A stretch of DNA of 64,000 bases from Bacillus methanolicus. GTDB taxonomy: Bacteria > Bacillota > Bacilli > Bacillales > Cytobacillaceae. How positions within the stretch are numbered: position 1 is the stretch's first letter; every line of letters begins with the position of its first letter. The notes under the pieces are model-generated. The model saw only the letters and a program-made list of their open reading frames with translations, was not told the origin of the DNA and did no database searches. Where the stretch lies: positions 1,931,501 to 1,995,500 of the forward strand of contig NZ_PNFF01000001.1 of NCBI RefSeq assembly GCF_028888695.1, read 5' to 3'. A program made the translations under genes and the position numbers. Shown in pieces: positions 28,184 through 37,792 of this stretch.

Positions 28184-30372
28184 GCTTGTTTCACCTTCTG
28201 TTTTGTCGTTTCAGGATACTCGATCCTGGAGTGAAAAATCCCTTTTAATGTTTCACACAAAGAGTGTGCTACTGTTTCAAGTTCCTTTAACGTAATGTCA
28301 CACTCATTCAGCTGACCATCCTGCAGGCGGTCAGAAATGATATTGCGAACGATGGACTCGATCTGTTCATTTGTCGGGTGCGTCATCGATCTTACTGCTG
28401 CTTCAACACTATCAGCAATTCCAATAACGGCAGCTTCCTTCGTCTGGGCTTTTGGACCAGGGTAACGAAATTCTTCCTCGTTCACTTCTAAACCATTTTG
28501 CTTTGCTTTGTGATAAAAAAATTTCAATAAAGTTGTACCGTGATGCTGTTCTGCTATATCTATGATTTCCTTCGGTATCCGATGCTTTCTTAATGTCTCA
28601 GCGCCGTCCGTGGAATGAGCAATAATAATATTTTTGCTTGTATGAGGCGGCAATCGGTCATGCGGGTTTTCAATATTCATCTGGTTCTCAATGAAAAATT
28701 GCGGCCGTTTCGTTTTGCCTATATCATGATAATAGCAACCAACTCTGGCAAGCAAACCGTTAGCTCCAATTGCTTCACATGCCGATTCGGCCAGATTCGC
28801 GACCATCAAACTATGATGATACGTACCCGGGGCTTCGGTTAAAATTTTTCGAAGCAGCGGATGATTAGGGTTCGACAATTCAATTAATTTCATCGTCGAC
28901 AATATTCCAAACCCTGCTTCAAAAAACGGAATCAGTCCTATTGTCAATACAGCAGATGAGATCCCGGAAACTAGAGCCGCAATAAAGTAGAAGCTGAATT
29001 CCAGTCCTGAATAATGACCGTTTCTTAAAAACATTAATGACAAGATAATAACAATATTTACCGCAGCTGCAAACAGCCCGGCTTGCAGGATTTTTGAGCG
29101 GTGGTTATGCTTGCTTAAAAATAGAATTCCTGCAATGCCGCTGCATAAAATATAAATGCCAATGGAAATATGAAGTGATCCGGTAATTCCCTCATTAAAA
29201 ATAATACTTCCGCAAATGGCCATAGTAATCGTCATAAACACGGCCAATCTTTCGTCAATTAATATTTTTATAAGCATAGATGCCATCGCTGCAGGAAATA
29301 AATAGCCTATTTCCGAATATTCAAACTCCTGGAACAAGCTGATGATTTTCATTATAATAATGGACAACATAAAAATCAGGCTAAGCATGAGCAGATATGT
29401 TCGTTTTCTAACAGTTTCAACATCAAGCTCATGAAAATAATAGTAGAGCGCAGACAAAATAACAGTAATAATAATGGCCAGGCCAAGGAAGGGCTGGATC
29501 GATTTATCATTATCGAGCATGCCGACAAGCTCAAGTTGCCGGTAAATATCCCGATTTATCAATTGCCCTTCTTCAACTATAATTTGCCCTTGGAGAATCT
29601 TTACAGGTTCTATATCTTCGATCGCTTGGCGCCGAAGTTCCTCGGTGGCAATCGGATCATAAAACTCGTTCTGAATAATGGCATATCTCCCCAGCTCTAT
29701 GGCTGCACTTTTAATATTCCCTGAAAGACTCGTAAATTTTAATTCTTCTTCCAAGCGTTTTTTTGCATTTTCGACCTCATCTGCCGGTATCCTCTGGCTC
29801 ATGACGTTATTAATTGCAGTTACTGTTAAATCCTTGGCAATGGATAATTCGTCTTTCGATGCCTGTAATAGCGATATAAACACTTGATCTGATAAATCTT
29901 TTGTAACACTTTCGGTCAGTTTTTCTTTTAACCTCGCCAACTTTTCTGAAGTGCCCGGCTCCGAAACGGCCTCCAGTTTTTCTCCTTTTTTCACCGCTTC
30001 TTCATATTCTTTTTTCTTCTTGTCCATTTCCTCTTTAATTTCCCCGTTTAATTCCGATACAGAATCAAAAATCGAAGAGATTAAATCAACCCTGTTTTCA
30101 GCATATTCTTTTTTTAGAGTATAAACATCCTGCACTTGATCGCTGGCTTCTCTGCGCTTCTTTTCTGTGCTTTCTTTGTCCTCAATCGTTATGGGCGACC
30201 GGATTGTTTGTTCTGCAACTGAAAAAAGCTTGATATCAAGTTTTTCCGGTTTGACATTGCTGTACATTGACGCATATAGAACAATTCCCAAAATAACAAA
30301 TAAAAGCACTCTGAAAAAAGTAATATCCAACAAATTTCTTATTCTTGCCAACTGTTGCTGGAGTTTTTGCAT
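28180..30372 (-). CDS. pgpH: Cyclic di-AMP phosphodiesterase PgpH (7TM-HD family)
   Basis: A 730-residue membrane protein. One N-terminal TM segment (about 20-40) is followed by a long extracellular 7TMR-HDED domain of about 240 residues, then seven TM segments, then a cytosolic HD domain with [13 protein letters not shown] and [16 protein letters not shown]. Members of this family hydrolyse c-di-AMP to pApA. I chose the ATG at 30372 after TAGGAGG rather than an upstream in-frame start. It follows phoH. Confidence 0.93.
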   Translation of the reverse strand: MQKLQQQLARIRNLLDITFFRVLLFVILGIVLYASMYSNVKPEKLDIKLFSVAEQTIRSPITIEDKESTEKKRREASDQVQDVYTLKKEYAENRVDLISSIFDSVSELNGEIKEEMDKKKKEYEEAVKKGEKLEAVSEPGTSEKLARLKEKLTESVTKDLSDQVFISLLQASKDELSIAKDLTVTAINNVMSQRIPADEVENAKKRLEEELKFTSLSGNIKSAAIELGRYAIIQNEFYDPIATEELRRQAIEDIEPVKILQGQIIVEEGQLINRDIYRQLELVGMLDNDKSIQPFLGLAIIITVILSALYYYFHELDVETVRKRTYLLMLSLIFMLSIIIMKIISLFQEFEYSEIGYLFPAAMASMLIKILIDERLAVFMTITMAICGSIIFNEGITGSLHISIGIYILCSGIAGILFLSKHNHRSKILQAGLFAAAVNIVIILSLMFLRNGHYSGLEFSFYFIAALVSGISSAVLTIGLIPFFEAGFGILSTMKLIELSNPNHPLLRKILTEAPGTYHHSLMVANLAESACEAIGANGLLARVGCYYHDIGKTKRPQFFIENQMNIENPHDRLPPHTSKNIIIAHSTDGAETLRKHRIPKEIIDIAEQHHGTTLLKFFYHKAKQNGLEVNEEEFRYPGPKAQTKEAAVIGIADSVEAAVRSMTHPTNEQIESIVRNIISDRLQDGQLNECDITLKELETVAHSLCETLKGIFHSRIEYPETTKQKVKQA

Positions 30373-30483
30373 CTCTCTCCCTCCTATCAAGGCGAGAAAA
30401 TTGTCTGCCAGATAAGCAAACAAAAAAGTATGAATCTAATTATGTAAAATGATAACAGTTTTTTCGCTAACTTTCATCCTCAA

Positions 30484-30515
30484 AAATAGCCGTCCGGCAT
30501 TCCGAACGGCTATTT
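30484..30515 (-). terminator. Terminator overlapping the phoH stop codon
   Basis: AAATAGCCGT and ACGGCTATTT form a perfect 10-bp outer stem with further pairing inside (TCGG/CCGG type), followed on the minus strand by TTTGAGG. The stem includes the TAG stop codon of phoH. Confidence 0.75.
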
Positions 30516-31475
30516 ATTCTCTGACTTTTCATATGCTTCAATAATTTTTCCAACGAGGGGATGACGAACAACGTCACTTTGTTCCAAATGGATAAAAGCA
30601 ATTCCTCTCACATTTTGTAAAATTTCTTCAGCAACAATTAATCCAGATTTTACGCCTCTTGGCAGATCAACTTGTGATTTATCGCCGGTAATGACCATTT
30701 TTGATCCGAACCCCAATCGAGTTAGAAACATTTTCATTTGCGCTTGAGTCGTATTTTGCGCTTCGTCTAGAATGACAAAAGCGTCTTCCAGCGTTCTTCC
30801 CCTCATATAGGCAAGCGGAGCGATTTCAATTGTTCCCCTTTCAATCAGCCGCAGGGTATGTTCAACACCCAATATATCATGCAGGGCATCATACAACGGG
30901 CGCAAATATGGATCAACTTTTTCTTTTAAATCTCCCGGCAAAAATCCAAGATTCTCGCCTGCTTCTACTGCAGGCCGAGTGAGAATAATCCTTTTCACAT
31001 TGCCGCTTTTCAGTGCATTGACTGCCATCACAACTGCCAAATATGTTTTTCCGGTTCCGGCAGGACCAATCCCAAATACTAAATCATGCTTTCTTATGGC
31101 AGTAATATATTGACTTTGACCGAGTGTTTTCACCCGGATCGACTTTCCTTTTGCATTTTTCGTAATTTCTTCTTCATATAAATCTTCAAAATAATCAAGT
31201 GTTCCTCTTTGTCCCAATTGCAGAGCATACATCACATCTCTTTGACTAACGGTAATTCCTCTTCGAATAACGGTTACTAATTTTTCGAGAATCTCGCTAA
31301 CCATTTCCACTTTTTCGGTATCACCCGAAACAAATACTGTTTCCCCGCGAGTTACAATTGAAACATCAAGCTCTTGTTCAATTATTTTCAGATTCATGTC
31401 GGAGTTCCCAAACAAAGCAATTGCTTCATTTGGATTTTGTAATTGGATATCGATTGTTTTCAACTCTTCTGCCAT
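30510..31475 (-). CDS. phoH: PhoH-family ATPase
   Basis: A 321-residue PhoH-like P-loop ATPase. Walker A lies in GIGPAGTGKTYLAVVMAV, Walker B in FVILDEAQNTT, and the arginine-bearing TRLGFGSKMVITGD follows. An N-terminal KH-like part precedes the ATPase core. The role is unclear; a link to RNA metabolism is suggested by the neighbouring ybeY. AAGGAG, which overlaps the last codons of yqfD, precedes the ATG at 31475. Confidence 0.93.
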   Translation of the reverse strand: MAEELKTIDIQLQNPNEAIALFGNSDMNLKIIEQELDVSIVTRGETVFVSGDTEKVEMVSEILEKLVTVIRRGITVSQRDVMYALQLGQRGTLDYFEDLYEEEITKNAKGKSIRVKTLGQSQYITAIRKHDLVFGIGPAGTGKTYLAVVMAVNALKSGNVKRIILTRPAVEAGENLGFLPGDLKEKVDPYLRPLYDALHDILGVEHTLRLIERGTIEIAPLAYMRGRTLEDAFVILDEAQNTTQAQMKMFLTRLGFGSKMVITGDKSQVDLPRGVKSGLIVAEEILQNVRGIAFIHLEQSDVVRHPLVGKIIEAYEKSENK

Positions 31476-31477
31476 TC

Positions 31478-32665
31478 TCAATCTCCTTGGATAATTGGTT
31501 GTCCTTGTGCAATGTTTTCTATAATTTGAAAGTGGATTACTAAATTTACTTTACCATTCTCTATAGATTGGTGCAAAATTTTTTCGCCTTTAATGACTGC
31601 ATCTTCAGGGAGACTGTTTTTAAGGTCGTTCCTCGCCGCAATCATTGCCATCCTAATTGCATCCTCATTTGAATAAATTCTAGTTACCTTTTCACTTTCT
31701 CGAATTGTTTCAGTTTCAATTGATAAAGGCAGTGTCCATTTTAAAAACCGAAACTTTTTTTCGCGCCGATCTTTTTCATACTCTGGATATTCCGGTTTTT
31801 TAAAGCCCCATACATGAAGTCGCAAGCTCCCTATTTTTAAATAGTATTTCCTATTCTCGTTTCCGTTAAATACTTGGAAAGTACTTTTAAGGGGTAGTTC
31901 TACCTCCGACTTGTACCATGTTTCTCCTAAAATTTCACCTTTAGCTGCAACGTTGACTGTTTGCCCTTCTTTTCCATACGTTCCGGAAACAAGCAGCTGT
32001 CCGGGCAGTACATGGTCATGGACTTTGACGATCGGAACTCCTTTTTCAACAAACATGTCCACAATAACAGCCTTTTTTTTCGCTACTAAATGTCTTGGAC
32101 TTAAATATTCAGGTTTTTCCGGTTCATTTTTTTCTACAATTTGGAAATGAAAGGTTGTCCCTTTTAATTCCACGCCAACCCATGTAATCGCCTGAACCTT
32201 ATTCGTTAATTCACGCTGGATTGATTCTACATCATCCAAAAGTAATTGAAGTTTGCCAACTTTTATTCCCATTTTGTTTAATTCTTTTCTGATTTGATGT
32301 TCTGTAGCAGGGCTTGCACCTTTTATTTCAATACCCCAAATTGTATTTGATAAATACAAGATGAGGGTAAAAAACATGATGATACCGATGATAAATCCGC
32401 TGTTTTTCCATAGTCGCTTCAATAAGAAGGGAAGTCCGCCGCCATGTAAAAATTCAATCTTGCATTCGCTTTTTCTTGCCGCAACCCGCAATTTGTTCAC
32501 ATCAGGGAGCCGCATTTTAAATGTAAGCGCGGCAGTTCCATGTCTTTTTACATTCCAAATCAATATTCCACTTTTTGTTAAATGATTGATGAATCTTTCA
32601 ATTCCTATGCCTGTTGCCTTTACTGTTATGATTCCGAAATAAAACATCATCCAATGGTTCTTCAT
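31478..32665 (-). CDS. yqfD: Sporulation protein YqfD
   Basis: A 395-residue protein of the YqfD family. A cytosolic N-terminal region is followed by a single TM segment (FIIGIIMFFTLILYLSNTIW, about residues 91-110) and a large outer domain with beta-rich repeats (KAQAITWVGVELKG-like part reads NKVQAITWVGVELKG). In B. subtilis yqfC-yqfD is expressed in the mother cell under sigma-E. The gene follows yqfC by 15 nt. Mechanism unknown. Confidence 0.92.
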   Translation of the reverse strand: MKNHWMMFYFGIITVKATGIGIERFINHLTKSGILIWNVKRHGTAALTFKMRLPDVNKLRVAARKSECKIEFLHGGGLPFLLKRLWKNSGFIIGIIMFFTLILYLSNTIWGIEIKGASPATEHQIRKELNKMGIKVGKLQLLLDDVESIQRELTNKVQAITWVGVELKGTTFHFQIVEKNEPEKPEYLSPRHLVAKKKAVIVDMFVEKGVPIVKVHDHVLPGQLLVSGTYGKEGQTVNVAAKGEILGETWYKSEVELPLKSTFQVFNGNENRKYYLKIGSLRLHVWGFKKPEYPEYEKDRREKKFRFLKWTLPLSIETETIRESEKVTRIYSNEDAIRMAMIAARNDLKNSLPEDAVIKGEKILHQSIENGKVNLVIHFQIIENIAQGQPIIQGD

Positions 32666-32680
32666 CTTCTTCCCCCTGAA

Positions 32681-32965
32681 TTATTCATTGATATATATAA
32701 CTTGGTCTATTTTTCCTTCCAACAAAATTTCTTCCGGGAAGATCGTTTTTATGACAAAATCATTTCCTTTTATAAGAAGTTGTCCCTGCTTTAACAACAG
32801 GCGAAGCTCTTTATCTGAAAAGGCCAATAGCCCCTGGTGGTTCTCAATATAGATATGAATTTGTCCGATCATAGTTATTCGGGGTAAATCCATCATGACA
32901 TCTTGAGGTAGATCCATTTTTTTCGTCATCCAATTTCTAATTGTCTGGCCCCATTTTTTTGCCAT
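32681..32965 (-). CDS. yqfC: Sporulation protein YqfC (YabP-like)
   Basis: A 94-residue protein of the YabP/YqfC family, with MDLPQDVMMDLPRITMIG and the beta-rich remainder ending IYINE. It heads the yqfC-yqfD pair. GAAAGGGGG precedes the ATG, and a candidate sigma-E -10 element lies 25 nt upstream. No catalytic motif is visible. Confidence 0.9.
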   Translation of the reverse strand: MAKKWGQTIRNWMTKKMDLPQDVMMDLPRITMIGQIHIYIENHQGLLAFSDKELRLLLKQGQLLIKGNDFVIKTIFPEEILLEGKIDQVIYINE

Positions 32966-32989
32966 AAAAAAGAACCCCCTTTCATCTCA

Positions 32990-32997
32990 TATGTATG
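32990..32997 (-). promoter_or_regulatory. Candidate sigma-E -10 element of yqfC-yqfD
   Basis: CATACATA on the minus strand fits the sigma-E -10 consensus CATACAnT except the last base. I see no convincing -35 at the expected distance. The call rests mainly on the known sigma-E control of this operon in B. subtilis. Confidence 0.35.
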
Positions 32998-33033
32998 AAA
33001 TAAAAGGAAGTTCTAGCACATTAAAATGATTGG

Positions 33034-33516
33034 TTATCTTCTTTTATAGTTATAAGGTCTTTTGGAGCGTGGAGGCCCTAAAATTTCCGACAAAATAATT
33101 CCATTCAGAAGATTTGACTCTTCTGTAGAAAGTAATTGATTCACATGATCTTGGCCGGCATTACTGAAACTCAAGTGACTATTTTCAACTGAATTTCGGA
33201 TTTTCTTTGCCTTCTGTTCAATCACAGATTGCTGTTTTTTTAAAGCAATAATCTGTTCTTCTGCTTTTTTCTTGTGATCAGCATATTTTGCTTCAATTTC
33301 ATCTGAAAGGTCTTTTCGCTCCCGCTTTCTCTTTTCGCTTTCCGGTCTATTATTTTCTTTTTGGATTGTTGCATCTTGTTTCCTCGGGTAAGGCAAATCA
33401 CCTGCAGTAAATGGTTTTGCAGGACTCTGTTTCTTTTGGTCTCCGCTTTGATTTTTAAACTGGCTATAAATGCTTGAAATGATGCCAATAACAATGGCAA
33501 TAATAATGGTTTCCAT
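33034..33516 (-). CDS. Unrecognised membrane-anchored coiled-coil protein downstream of floA
   Basis: A 160-residue protein. Residues 2-16 (ETIIIAIVIGIISSI) form one N-terminal membrane segment. A long, highly charged region follows (about 50-115, rich in Lys, Glu, Arg), predicted coiled coil, and the C-terminus ends in a more conserved-looking LLNGIILSEILGPPRSKRPY. It lies 42 nt after floA on the same strand, the position held by yqfB in the sigma-W-controlled yqeZ-yqfA-yqfB operon of B. subtilis, but I cannot confirm homology. It may belong to the flotillin system. Confidence 0.65.
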   Translation of the reverse strand: METIIIAIVIGIISSIYSQFKNQSGDQKKQSPAKPFTAGDLPYPRKQDATIQKENNRPESEKRKRERKDLSDEIEAKYADHKKKAEEQIIALKKQQSVIEQKAKKIRNSVENSHLSFSNAGQDHVNQLLSTEESNLLNGIILSEILGPPRSKRPYNYKRR

Positions 33517-33558
33517 TAGAGGCTCTCAACCTCCCTTCCCGAAGGTTGGTTATTTCTC

Positions 33559-34557
33559 TTAATCATTTTTGTTGCTGTCCTTTTTATCGCCAGTTATTTT
33601 TCCAATTGAATTTCTCATTTCTGTGTCGGCTGATATATTCTGAATATTCATATAATCCATAACACCGATATTCCCTTGACGCAGTGCTTCTGCCATGGCA
33701 AGAGGAACGGTGGCTTCTGCTTCTACAACTTTTGCTCTCATTTCCTGAACGCGGGCTTTCATTTCTTGTTCCTGAGCAACTGCCATCGCCCTTCGCTCTT
33801 CTGCTTTTGCTTGGGCAATTTTTTTATCAGCTTCCGCCTGATCCGTCTGCAGCATTGCCCCGATATTTTTCCCGATATCCACATCAGCGATATCAATTGA
33901 AAGAATTTCAAAAGCAGTGCCCGCATCAAGTCCTTTTGTAAGAACGGTTTGCGATATCATATCGGGATTTTCCAGCACTTTTTTATGGTTATCAGATGAA
34001 CCGATCGTGGAAACGATGCCTTCCCCAACACGGGCGATGACCGTTTCTTCTCCGGCACCCCCGACCAATCGATCAATATTCGCTCTAACAGTAATTCTTG
34101 CTTTCGCCTTTACTTCAATTCCATCCATAGCTACCCCGGCAATAAAAGGAGTTTCAATCACTTTTGGATTAACACTCATTTGCACAGCCTCGAGCACATC
34201 GCGGCCAGCCAAATCAATCGCTGCTGCTCTTTCAAAGGATAAATCGATGTTGGCCCGCTGGGCGGCAATTAATGCATTTACGACCCTGTCGACATTACCC
34301 CCTGCCAGGTAGTGGCTTTCAAGTTGGTTTGTGGTTACATTCAAACCGGCTTTATGGGCTTTAATTAACGGATTTATTACCCTGCTTGGGATTACACGGC
34401 GAAGCCTCATCCCAATTAGCGTAAAAATACCGACACGGACTCCGGCAGCCAGCGCGGAAATCCACAGCATAACCGGAACAAATGTTAACAGAACGGCAAG
34501 TAAAATGATTCCAAGTGCAACGAAAACTAGTATCATCGCAGTTGCTGCATCAATCAT
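33559..34557 (-). CDS. floA: Flotillin-like protein FloA (YqfA)
   Basis: A 332-residue SPFH-type scaffold of functional membrane microdomains. The N-terminal hydrophobic segment (about 5-30, [17 protein letters not shown]) is followed by the SPFH core ([16 protein letters not shown]-like, here [20 protein letters not shown]) and a C-terminal Ala/Glu-rich coiled coil ([19 protein letters not shown]). AAGGAGGAT precedes the ATG. It follows nfeD by 15 nt; the pair is a standard unit. Confidence 0.95.
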   Translation of the reverse strand: MIDAATAMILVFVALGIILLAVLLTFVPVMLWISALAAGVRVGIFTLIGMRLRRVIPSRVINPLIKAHKAGLNVTTNQLESHYLAGGNVDRVVNALIAAQRANIDLSFERAAAIDLAGRDVLEAVQMSVNPKVIETPFIAGVAMDGIEVKAKARITVRANIDRLVGGAGEETVIARVGEGIVSTIGSSDNHKKVLENPDMISQTVLTKGLDAGTAFEILSIDIADVDIGKNIGAMLQTDQAEADKKIAQAKAEERRAMAVAQEQEMKARVQEMRAKVVEAEATVPLAMAEALRQGNIGVMDYMNIQNISADTEMRNSIGKITGDKKDSNKND

Positions 34558-34572
34558 TGGAAATCCTCCTTA

Positions 34573-35904
34573 TTAACCATCATTTTTTGAGTCAGAAATT
34601 TCCCTGACAACGATTCTCGGACCTTCTGCTTTAACGACTCTTACTCTTGCATTTTTTTGAATAAAACTGCCCTCGGTGACAACATCGATCCGTTCATCAT
34701 TAATCACAATCGTTCCGGATGGGCGCAGGGCTGTTAACGCATAACCTTCAAGGCCAACCAGTTCCGTACGGCTTTTATTAGAGACATAGCCTTTTTCCGT
34801 ACTGGTTGAATCTGTTAAGATAATCCTCTTAAATAGTCTCATTTTTTTACCAAACACCTTTACCAATAAAATAGATGCAAGGATCGATACGCCAATTGCA
34901 ATCAACAATGATATTCCCATATGAACGACATTCTCAGCAGACAAAAACAGACTGGCGATAATTGAAGCAAATCCAAGTATGCCGGCAATTCCTCCGGCAA
35001 TAAAAAATTCCAATAAAATGAGGCCGATTCCGATTACGAATAATATGATCGTTTCATATCCCGCTAAGCCGGCTACTAAATGGCCGTAGAAAAACAGCAG
35101 CAACGCCGATAAGCCCATAAATCCAGGAATGCCAAATCCCGGAGAATATAGTTCCACAACGAGTCCAAGGCTTCCGATTGTTAATAAAATAGGAATGACA
35201 ATCGGGTGGGTAATAAATCGGGCAACTTTCTCAGCAAAGCTTTCATCAATTGTCCGAATATCTGCTTGAGAAAGCCCGAGCTTTTTAATCAATTCATCCA
35301 AATCTTTGACAATTCCTTCAGCATATCCCGCTTCGATTGCCTGGTCAGATGTAAGTGTCAACAAATCATCCTTTCCGTCTCCGTACTTAGGCAATTCAAC
35401 TTTTTCATCAGCCATTGCAAGGGCATAAATGGGATCCCGGCCATTTTTTTTCGCAGCACTCTGCATTGCGGCAAACCAGTAAGATTCCGCTTTTTTTCCG
35501 GCCGCATTCCCATTTTGGTCGATAACTGCCGCGGAACCGATTGTTGCACCCGGTACCATGTAAATTTCATCCGCATTCAGCGAGATGTAAGCTCCGGCAG
35601 ATAACGCTTTGTTGTTAATAAAGGCTATTGTTTTTATTTTTGAAGAAGACAGCAATTTTCCTATTTCAGCCGCCGCATCAACAGCACCACCGGGAGTATT
35701 CACTTCAAAGATCACAGCACTTGCTCCTGCCTCTTCTGCCTCAGAAACGGATCTTTTCAAAAAAGCATACAACCCTTTTTCTACCGTTTCCTCAATTGGT
35801 ACGACAAAGACTGTTTTATTCTTTGCAAACCCGTTGAACGGGACCAGCATTAGTAATAATCCGGCTGCAAACAAAAGGACGGCAAGGGTTCGAACCTTTT
35901 TCAC
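34573..35904 (-). CDS. nfeD: NfeD-like membrane serine protease (YqeZ)
   Basis: A 443-residue protein. A signal peptide (about 1-27) leads a ClpP/SppA-like protease domain with VNTPGGAVDAA and the catalytic Ser102 in NNKALSAGAYISLNA. About four to five TM segments follow (235-365), then the C-terminal NfeD OB-fold domain (375-440). It works with flotillin, encoded next. A sigma-W-type promoter lies upstream, so the operon should respond to envelope stress. Confidence 0.93.
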   Translation of the reverse strand: MKKVRTLAVLLFAAGLLLMLVPFNGFAKNKTVFVVPIEETVEKGLYAFLKRSVSEAEEAGASAVIFEVNTPGGAVDAAAEIGKLLSSSKIKTIAFINNKALSAGAYISLNADEIYMVPGATIGSAAVIDQNGNAAGKKAESYWFAAMQSAAKKNGRDPIYALAMADEKVELPKYGDGKDDLLTLTSDQAIEAGYAEGIVKDLDELIKKLGLSQADIRTIDESFAEKVARFITHPIVIPILLTIGSLGLVVELYSPGFGIPGFMGLSALLLFFYGHLVAGLAGYETIILFVIGIGLILLEFFIAGGIAGILGFASIIASLFLSAENVVHMGISLLIAIGVSILASILLVKVFGKKMRLFKRIILTDSTSTEKGYVSNKSRTELVGLEGYALTALRPSGTIVINDERIDVVTEGSFIQKNARVRVVKAEGPRIVVREISDSKNDG

Positions 35905-35949
35905 TTTTTCGCCTCCTTTCCATATATATCTATTGTATGTAATCCTATT

Positions 35950-35975
35950 TACGATTTATTTTAAGAAAAGTTCCA
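35950..35975 (-). promoter_or_regulatory. Sigma-W promoter of nfeD-floA
   Basis: On the minus strand TGGAAC (35975-35970) and CGTA (35953-35950) are separated by exactly 16 bp, matching the sigma-W consensus TGAAAC-N16-CGTA at 9 of 10 positions. The homologous B. subtilis operon is sigma-W dependent. Confidence 0.75.
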
Positions 35976-36017
35976 ATATAAATAAAAATTATGGTTGAAT
36001 GATCGAGTATTAAGCAT

Positions 36018-36044
36018 AAAAAAAGACGCAAGCAAATGCTTGCG
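36018..36044 (-). terminator. Terminator of rpsU-yqeY
   Basis: CGCAAGCA and TGCTTGCG form a perfect 8-bp stem with a 2-nt centre in the plus-strand view. On the minus strand it is followed, after TC, by a run of seven T. Confidence 0.85.
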
Positions 36045-36059
36045 ACGAGTGCTCTTACT

Positions 36060-36506
36060 TTATGAAAGGTGTTTTTGTACAAGTTTATTGACAAGTGAAC
36101 CATCTGCTTTGCCTTTTACTTTAGGCATAATTGCAGCCATCACTTTCCCCATATCTGCTTTTGATGTGGCACCTGTTTCAGAGATTGTTTGTTTAACGAT
36201 CTCTGAAAGTTCCTCTTCAGAAAGCTGCTTTGGCATATATACTTCTACAAACCGTAGTTCAGTACGTATTTTCTCAACGAGGTCTTCACGACCGGCTTTT
36301 TCGAATTCCTGGAGGGAGTCCTTGCGTTGTTTTACTTCGCGAGAAAGAACGGTTAACTCTTCTTCTTCGGATAATTCTTTTTTCCCAAGCTTTATTGTTT
36401 CATTTTGCAATGAGGCTTTAATCATCCGAATAACAGAGAGTTTGTCTTTTTCCTTGCTTTTCATCGCTTGTTTCATATCTTCATTTAAACGCTCGAGAAG
36501 ACTCAT
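36060..36506 (-). CDS. yqeY: GatB/YqeY domain-containing protein
   Basis: A 148-residue protein. An N-terminal helical part ([19 protein letters not shown]) is followed by the GatB/YqeY C-terminal domain (about 60-147, with [18 protein letters not shown]). It resembles the tail domain of Asp/Glu-tRNA amidotransferase subunit B; function unknown. The ATG at 36506 follows GAGAGGG. It is cotranscribed with rpsU, 15 nt upstream. The length equals that of B. subtilis YqeY. Confidence 0.93.
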   Translation of the reverse strand: MSLLERLNEDMKQAMKSKEKDKLSVIRMIKASLQNETIKLGKKELSEEEELTVLSREVKQRKDSLQEFEKAGREDLVEKIRTELRFVEVYMPKQLSEEELSEIVKQTISETGATSKADMGKVMAAIMPKVKGKADGSLVNKLVQKHLS

Positions 36507-36521
36507 TAAATACACCCTCTC

Positions 36522-36695
36522 TTACCACTTACGTTTTCTTGCAGCTTCAGACTTTTTCTTGCGTCTAACGCTAGGCTTTTCGTAGAATTCGCGCTTTCTG
36601 GCTTCTTGTAAAGTACCGGTTTTTGATACAGTACGTTTGAAGCGACGAAGAGCATCTTCGAGCGATTCGTTTTTACGAACGATTGTTTTAGACAT
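36522..36695 (-). CDS. rpsU: 30S ribosomal protein S21
   Basis: A 57-residue basic ribosomal protein: [20 protein letters not shown] at the start and [16 protein letters not shown] at the end. The ATG at 36695 follows GGAGGGAGGG; upstream in-frame starts only read through the promoter. It heads the rpsU-yqeY unit and has a strong promoter. Confidence 0.97.
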   Translation of the reverse strand: MSKTIVRKNESLEDALRRFKRTVSKTGTLQEARKREFYEKPSVRRKKKSEAARKRKW

Positions 36696-36758
36696 TCTCT
36701 TTCCCTCCCTCCGAACACAACACACTAACATGCTACATGTAAAACCATGTACCATGCC

Positions 36759-36787
36759 ATTATAATATAATGATGAAACAAGGTCAA
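36759..36787 (-). promoter_or_regulatory. sigma-A promoter of rpsU-yqeY
   Basis: On the minus strand TTGACC (36787-36782) and a perfect TATAAT (36764-36759) are 17 bp apart, about 64 bp upstream of the rpsU start. Confidence 0.85.
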
Positions 36788-36856
36788 CTGTCATTCGCCC
36801 CGTTTATAAAAATCTTCGGATATTTCTATATAGAAAATTTAGCAGGAAAGTTAAAA

Positions 36857-36880
36857 AAGACGCTGACCCATAAGTTGCAC
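36857..36880. repeat. Single arm of the GACTCATAA repeat family, abutting the IS3-family element
   Basis: GACGCTGACCCATAAGTTGC matches one arm (GCTGACTCATAAG) of the palindromic repeats found at gene ends elsewhere in this window. The opposite arm is missing, and the IS3-family left inverted repeat begins at the next base. Confidence 0.5.
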
Positions 36881-36919
36881 TAGTACCTGTCAAGTAGACA
36901 CGTATAAAAGAGTGACCCC

Positions 36920-37792
36920 TTACGCGGTACGAGTTCTGTATTCCACCGGACTCATACCGTATTTTGTTTGAATCCGTTTTTCGTTATAATAGTTTATGTA
37001 GTCAACAATGGCTTGTCGCACTTCTTCAACGGTTTGTGGCGAACTAAAACATGGCATCTCACATTTGAGATGCCCGAAGAAGTTCTCAATACACGCATTG
37101 TCCCAGCAGTTGCCCCTGCGAGACATGGATTGTGTAAGTCCCATATTGGCTACCATTCTGATGTATGTAGGATTTGTGAAATGGAAGCCTTGATCACTAT
37201 GGAGGATGGCTCCTTTCGCAAATCCTTTTTCTTTTAGTTGGTGCAGTGTTTGAAGCACAAGCCTCATATCTTGGGTGGTGCTCATATTGTAGGCGACGAT
37301 TTCATTGTTGTATAAATCTTTCACCGCACATACATACATCCAGCGTTTGAACGGCTTTTTGACTTCTACATACGTGATATCTATACAAAATTTCTCTCCT
37401 GGTTGATGAGCCTGAAAATCTCGATTCAAGAGATTAGGAATATCAGCATGTGGCTGCTTTCTTTTCTTAAACTTCTTTTGGCGAATTTTACACACAAGCC
37501 CATATTTGCGCATGATTCGTGAAATACACTTGTGATTAACAATTAACCCATAGCGCTTTAGTAAGGCCGCTTTGATTCGCTTTTTGCCGTAAGTTCCTCT
37601 TGATTCCACAAAAATTTCAGCTATTAAATGATACAGCTCTTCATCTCTAATATCTCGGATTCGATGGTCTCGTTCCTTTTTCCACTTGTAGAAGCCTGAA
37701 CGTGAAACATTGGTAACCTGGAGAAGAAGAGTTACAGGAAATTGATCTTCATAAGTAGCGATAAATTCAAATTGTTCCTGTTTCGTTAACAC
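36920..37792 (-). CDS. IS3-family transposase OrfB (catalytic)
   Basis: A 290-residue rve-type integrase core. The catalytic triad is Asp138 (CIDITYV), Asp200 (ILHSDQGFHF) and Glu236 (DNACIENFFGHLK), with 35 residues between the last two as in IS3. The N-terminal HTH_21-like part contains RGTYGKKRIKAAL. The first start codon in this frame is a GTG at 37792, inside the end of orfA. The active protein is presumably the OrfAB fusion made by a -1 frameshift. The frame is intact. Confidence 0.94.
   Translation of the reverse strand: MLTKQEQFEFIATYEDQFPVTLLLQVTNVSRSGFYKWKKERDHRIRDIRDEELYHLIAEIFVESRGTYGKKRIKAALLKRYGLIVNHKCISRIMRKYGLVCKIRQKKFKKRKQPHADIPNLLNRDFQAHQPGEKFCIDITYVEVKKPFKRWMYVCAVKDLYNNEIVAYNMSTTQDMRLVLQTLHQLKEKGFAKGAILHSDQGFHFTNPTYIRMVANMGLTQSMSRRGNCWDNACIENFFGHLKCEMPCFSSPQTVEEVRQAIVDYINYYNEKRIQTKYGMSPVEYRTRTA

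Noticed and set aside
35995-36585. 196-codon plus-strand frame opposite yqeY and rpsU
   Set aside because: It is antisense to two certain genes and contains their terminator; the product is Ser/Phe/Arg-rich without domains.
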